DNA from: an uncultured Candidatus Saccharibacteria bacterium | GTDB taxonomy: Bacteria; Patescibacteria; Saccharimonadia; Saccharimonadales; UBA6022 | Direction of reading: 5' to 3' | NCBI GenBank assembly: GCA_946887425.1 | Contig: CAMPKW010000004.1 | Location: 1 to 33,126, forward strand | DNA: 33,126 nucleotides | In this document: piece after piece, positions 30,895-33,126 of the stretch | Layout of the letters: each line of letters begins with the position of its first letter | How positions within the stretch are numbered: position 1 is the stretch's first letter | Notes under the pieces: generated by a model | Database searches by the model: none | What the model was told of the DNA's origin: nothing | Seen by the model: the letters and a program-made list of their open reading frames with translations, nothing else | Position numbers and translations under genes: made by a program

Positions 30895-32081
30895 ATGACA
30901 TTTTGCCACCAAGCAGACGGCGGCCACAGGCTGCGCCACACATAGGCACAAATCCTACCGAGCAGGAACGGTTAGCACAAGGTCCTTTGCCTCCACTTGC
31001 TGTTACTCCTGACCCAATCGCGCCCGCTCCACTTTCGCTACCTCCTAAAAAAACAAATTCTATTGGGAGGCGGGTTGCGCTCGTTGTTGGCAGCCTCCTT
31101 GTAATTGTTGTTATAGCGGTAGCGGCTGCCTTTTTTTGGTATCAGCATGAGATTTCTCCCGTTTCTGATGACCCGAATGCTACTCGTGTGCGCGTAACAA
31201 TTGAAGCCGGTACAATGCCGGATGTAATCGGGTCGCTCCTTGTCGAGAAGAGGGTGATTAGAAGTGCAGCTGCCTTTGAGATACACACTCGTCTTAGCGG
31301 TACTCGCAACAAGCTTCAGGCGGGTACGTTTAGCCTTTCGCCGCACGAATCGACCACTGCTATTGTCGACCATCTGGTTGCGGGCAAGACGGATCAATTC
31401 TCGATTACGTTCCTTCCGGGAGCGACGGTGGCTGACAATAAGAAGGTGCTTCTTGCGGCCGGCTATAGTCAGACAGAGATAGACACGGCTTTTAAGAAGA
31501 CGTATAGCTCTCCTTTGTTTCAGGACAAGCCGGTAAATGCCGACTTGGAGGGGTATATTTATGGCGAAACCTACACATTCTCGGCTGGCAGTACCGTTGA
31601 GCAGATCTTGCAACGTACATTTGATGAGTTTTACGCGGCGATTAGTGACAACGACCTTATCTCAGGGCTGCGAGCGCAGGGTTTTAACCTCTATCAGGGT
31701 ATTACGCTTGCGTCGATTATCCAGCGTGAAGTTTCAGGACAAGAAGACTCTGCTCAGGTGGCGCAGATATTTCTTAAGCGATTACGCGAAGAGATGCCAC
31801 TAGGTGCCGATGCGACCTTTGTGTATGCAGCTGCCAAGGAGGGCGTAGCTCCTACGGTTAACCTAGACTCGCCCTATAACACTAGAAGATATGCTGGTTT
31901 GCCTCCGGGGCCTATCTCCGCCCCTGGCCTGATAGCGCTTCAGGCAGTGGCACGGCCGGCTCAAGGTGATTATCTTTACTTTGTTAGCGGCGATGATGGC
32001 AAGAACTACTACTCTCGAACGATCGAAGAGCACGAAGCAAATACTCGCCAGCACTGTAAAGTTAACTGTTCACTGTTCTAG
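30891..32081 (+). CDS. mltG: Endolytic murein transglycosylase MltG (YceG-like)
   Basis: 396 residues. A Pro-rich cytoplasmic tail (1-60), one membrane helix (about 63-87), a LysM-like subdomain and the YceG catalytic domain. The catalytic glutamate E280 sits in ASIIQREV. Also seen: PLGADATFVYA, SPYNTRRYAGLPPGPIS and YLYFVSGDDGKNYYSRT. It cuts nascent peptidoglycan strands and sets their length. It starts inside the ruvX stop (ATGA overlap). With the G5 hydrolase and the LysM protein it shows an active wall-remodelling set. Confidence 0.94.
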   Translation: MNDILPPSRRRPQAAPHIGTNPTEQERLAQGPLPPLAVTPDPIAPAPLSLPPKKTNSIGRRVALVVGSLLVIVVIAVAAAFFWYQHEISPVSDDPNATRVRVTIEAGTMPDVIGSLLVEKRVIRSAAAFEIHTRLSGTRNKLQAGTFSLSPHESTTAIVDHLVAGKTDQFSITFLPGATVADNKKVLLAAGYSQTEIDTAFKKTYSSPLFQDKPVNADLEGYIYGETYTFSAGSTVEQILQRTFDEFYAAISDNDLISGLRAQGFNLYQGITLASIIQREVSGQEDSAQVAQIFLKRLREEMPLGADATFVYAAAKEGVAPTVNLDSPYNTRRYAGLPPGPISAPGLIALQAVARPAQGDYLYFVSGDDGKNYYSRTIEEHEANTRQHCKVNCSLF

Positions 32082-32110
32082 GTTGACAAAATAACATTTT
32101 ATAAAATAAA

Positions 32111-32139
32111 TTGACTTATTTTACAACAGTTGATACACT
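32111..32139 (+). promoter_or_regulatory. Strong promoter downstream of mltG
   Basis: TTGACT (32111-32116), a 17-nt spacer, and TACACT (32134-32139) with an extended TGA. One of the few promoters here with both a good -35 and an extended -10. A second TTGACA (32083-32088) lies upstream in AT-rich sequence. Transcription would start near 32146, about 9 nt before the small frame at 32155 and about 200 nt before the LysM gene. Confidence 0.7.
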
Positions 32140-32154
32140 AATATAAGCACATTT

Positions 32155-32217
32155 ATGACTTCAGCTACTAAATGTCAGTCAACGACTGCATGCGCGAGTG
32201 GGAAGTGTGAATCATGA
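32155..32217 (+). CDS. Possible 20-residue cysteine-containing peptide
   Basis: ATG to TGA, encoding a 20-residue Ser/Thr-rich peptide with cysteines at positions 7, 13 and 18 (C-x5-C-x4-C). It is the first start codon after the strong promoter, and TATAAG ends 7 nt before it, the same spacing as the leaderless genes. It may be a leader peptide for the LysM gene or a chance frame; with only 20 codons, coding cannot be proven. Confidence 0.3.
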   Translation: MTSATKCQSTTACASGKCES

Positions 32218-32352
32218 ATGGGCCTGCCAATAAATGTCGCACGGGTACCGAAAAGAACTTTTTACCTAATACTAATTAAATAATCGGTCGACACGTACCC
32301 CGTTCTATTTGCGAGAAGAAAGACAAAGTAAGGTAGACGCCCTTGTAGTAAT

Positions 32353-33126
32353 ATGAGCGGCAGGAGAACGATAATTCGTAATCATCAACGTGCAGTGGGT
32401 TCATCTCACGCATCAACGGCTGTGTTAAAACAGCAGGTGTTTGCCCAGCACCGTAAAGGCCGCAAGGCCAAGGGTATGCCTACATCAAGCGCAGTCGCTG
32501 CTTATACGGGCGTGTTTCTTTTAGTTATCTCATTGGTTGCTATTGGCTACCGACCACCTCAGTCATACGATGAGCTGGCGTATGCCACGGAAGCGACGAA
32601 TGCAGTTAGCCAGACTCCTGTCATATCATCAGACAAACCATCGGTTGATCAAATCGTAGCCGTTAACCTGGCTGCAAACTTGGCCGAGACGACGCGTATG
32701 CCGGTTGAGCCAATTCTTGCTAACTTGGCGGTCACAATGACGCAAAAAAGCGAGCTTTCCCAGTCGGACGACACACTTTTGAGCAAGGCGCAAATTGTTC
32801 AGCCAACCTCGACATCTCGTGGTATGAAGACCTATGTCACCAAGACCTCGGATACCGTAGAGCTTGTTGCGACACAGTATGGTCTGCGTAATGAGACGAT
32901 CAAATGGGCAAACAATCTTACCTCCGACCTTCTCGAGCCTAATAAGTCACTTATTATCCCGCCAGTTGACGGTGTCGTATACACTGTAAAGGATGGGGAT
33001 ACACTTGAATCTATCGCGGAGAAATACAAGTCGGAAAAGGATCGTATCGTTCTCTTTAATGATCTTGAGCTTACGGGTATCACTTCGGGTGTCCAACTAA
33101 TCATCCCTAACGGCCAACTACCTGAG
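32353..33126 (+). CDS. Secreted LysM-domain cell-wall protein, 3' end cut by window edge
   Basis: 258 codons, open to the last base. Basic cytoplasmic start (MSGRRTIIRNHQ; HRKGRKAKG), one membrane helix or signal anchor (about 46-66), a linker of about 90 residues, then two LysM domains: TYVTKTSDTVELVATQYGL ... ANNL ... LIIPP and VYTVKDGDTLESIAEKY ... FNDLEL ... LIIPNG. Such proteins often end in a CHAP, NlpC/P60 or M23 peptidase domain, which would lie beyond the edge. ATG 32353 is the only ATG after an in-frame stop at 32329; no clear Shine-Dalgarno precedes it. The long leader (about 200 nt) is unusual for this window. Confidence 0.88.
   Translation, partial: MSGRRTIIRNHQRAVGSSHASTAVLKQQVFAQHRKGRKAKGMPTSSAVAAYTGVFLLVISLVAIGYRPPQSYDELAYATEATNAVSQTPVISSDKPSVDQIVAVNLAANLAETTRMPVEPILANLAVTMTQKSELSQSDDTLLSKAQIVQPTSTSRGMKTYVTKTSDTVELVATQYGLRNETIKWANNLTSDLLEPNKSLIIPPVDGVVYTVKDGDTLESIAEKYKSEKDRIVLFNDLELTGITSGVQLIIPNGQLPE

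Noticed and set aside
1..33126. UGA recoded as glycine (code 25)
   Set aside because: TGA ends the cysteine desulfurase, ruvX and the small frame at sensible places, and conserved glycines are encoded by GGN.
1..33126. CRISPR array or insertion sequence
   Set aside because: No regularly spaced direct repeats, transposase-like frame or terminal inverted repeats were found. The only tandem repeat is the coding one at 5811-6023.

Overview
The window looks like a chromosomal segment of a Candidatus Saccharibacteria (TM7, Patescibacteria/CPR) genome. This is inferred from the gene set, not from a marker gene. The grounds are a short alanyl-tRNA synthetase without its C-terminal domain, an FtsA/PilM-like ATPase beside a 'baseplate J-like' membrane protein, an LPXTG/DUF11 surface protein, a G5-domain murein hydrolase, a type IV pilin and tight one-direction operons. 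TGA ends several genes (e.g. 23403, 30894), so the UGA-to-glycine code of some other CPR lineages does not apply.

Layout. 1-250: divergent tRNA-Lys(CUU) and tRNA-Arg(UCG). 337-1852: a membrane-anchored PsbP-like protein and folD. 1857-5387: a possible signalling locus with a response regulator (-), a divergent LuxI/FeeM-like acyltransferase (+) and a 7TM-GAF histidine kinase (+). 5349-10071: a minus-strand, surface-oriented accessory block with a small membrane protein, an LPXTG protein, a proline-rich lipoprotein with a long structured leader, tRNA-Glu(UUC) on the plus strand, and an orphan gene. 10267-13756: the glycolytic genes pyk, pgk and tpiA. 13762-22155: an acidic membrane protein, a UvrD/PcrA helicase, a G5/transglycosylase-like hydrolase, rsmA, metG, tatD and two small unknowns. 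22249-25036: cysteine desulfurase, DUF218 protein and mnmA. 25067-27527: type IV pilin and alaS. 27583-32081: FtsA/PilM-like, baseplate J-like, ruvX and mltG. 32353 to the edge: a LysM protein cut by the window end.

How it works together. Much of the window serves translation (three tRNAs, MetRS, AlaRS, MnmA, RsmA, RuvX) and lower glycolysis, interleaved with cell-wall remodelling (MltG, G5 hydrolase, LysM protein) and surface display (LPXTG protein, lipoprotein, pilin). That mix would suit a small Gram-positive-type epibiont.

Two patterns stand out. First, most cytoplasmic genes have an extended -10 box (TGn-TAnnnT) only 6-11 nt before the start codon, which predicts leaderless mRNAs. Several secreted or membrane genes instead have untranslated leaders with a purine-rich Shine-Dalgarno. 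Second, the acyltransferase / 7TM kinase / response regulator locus could be a diffusible-signal system in a reduced-genome bacterium. That is the main novelty candidate and rests on motif reading only.
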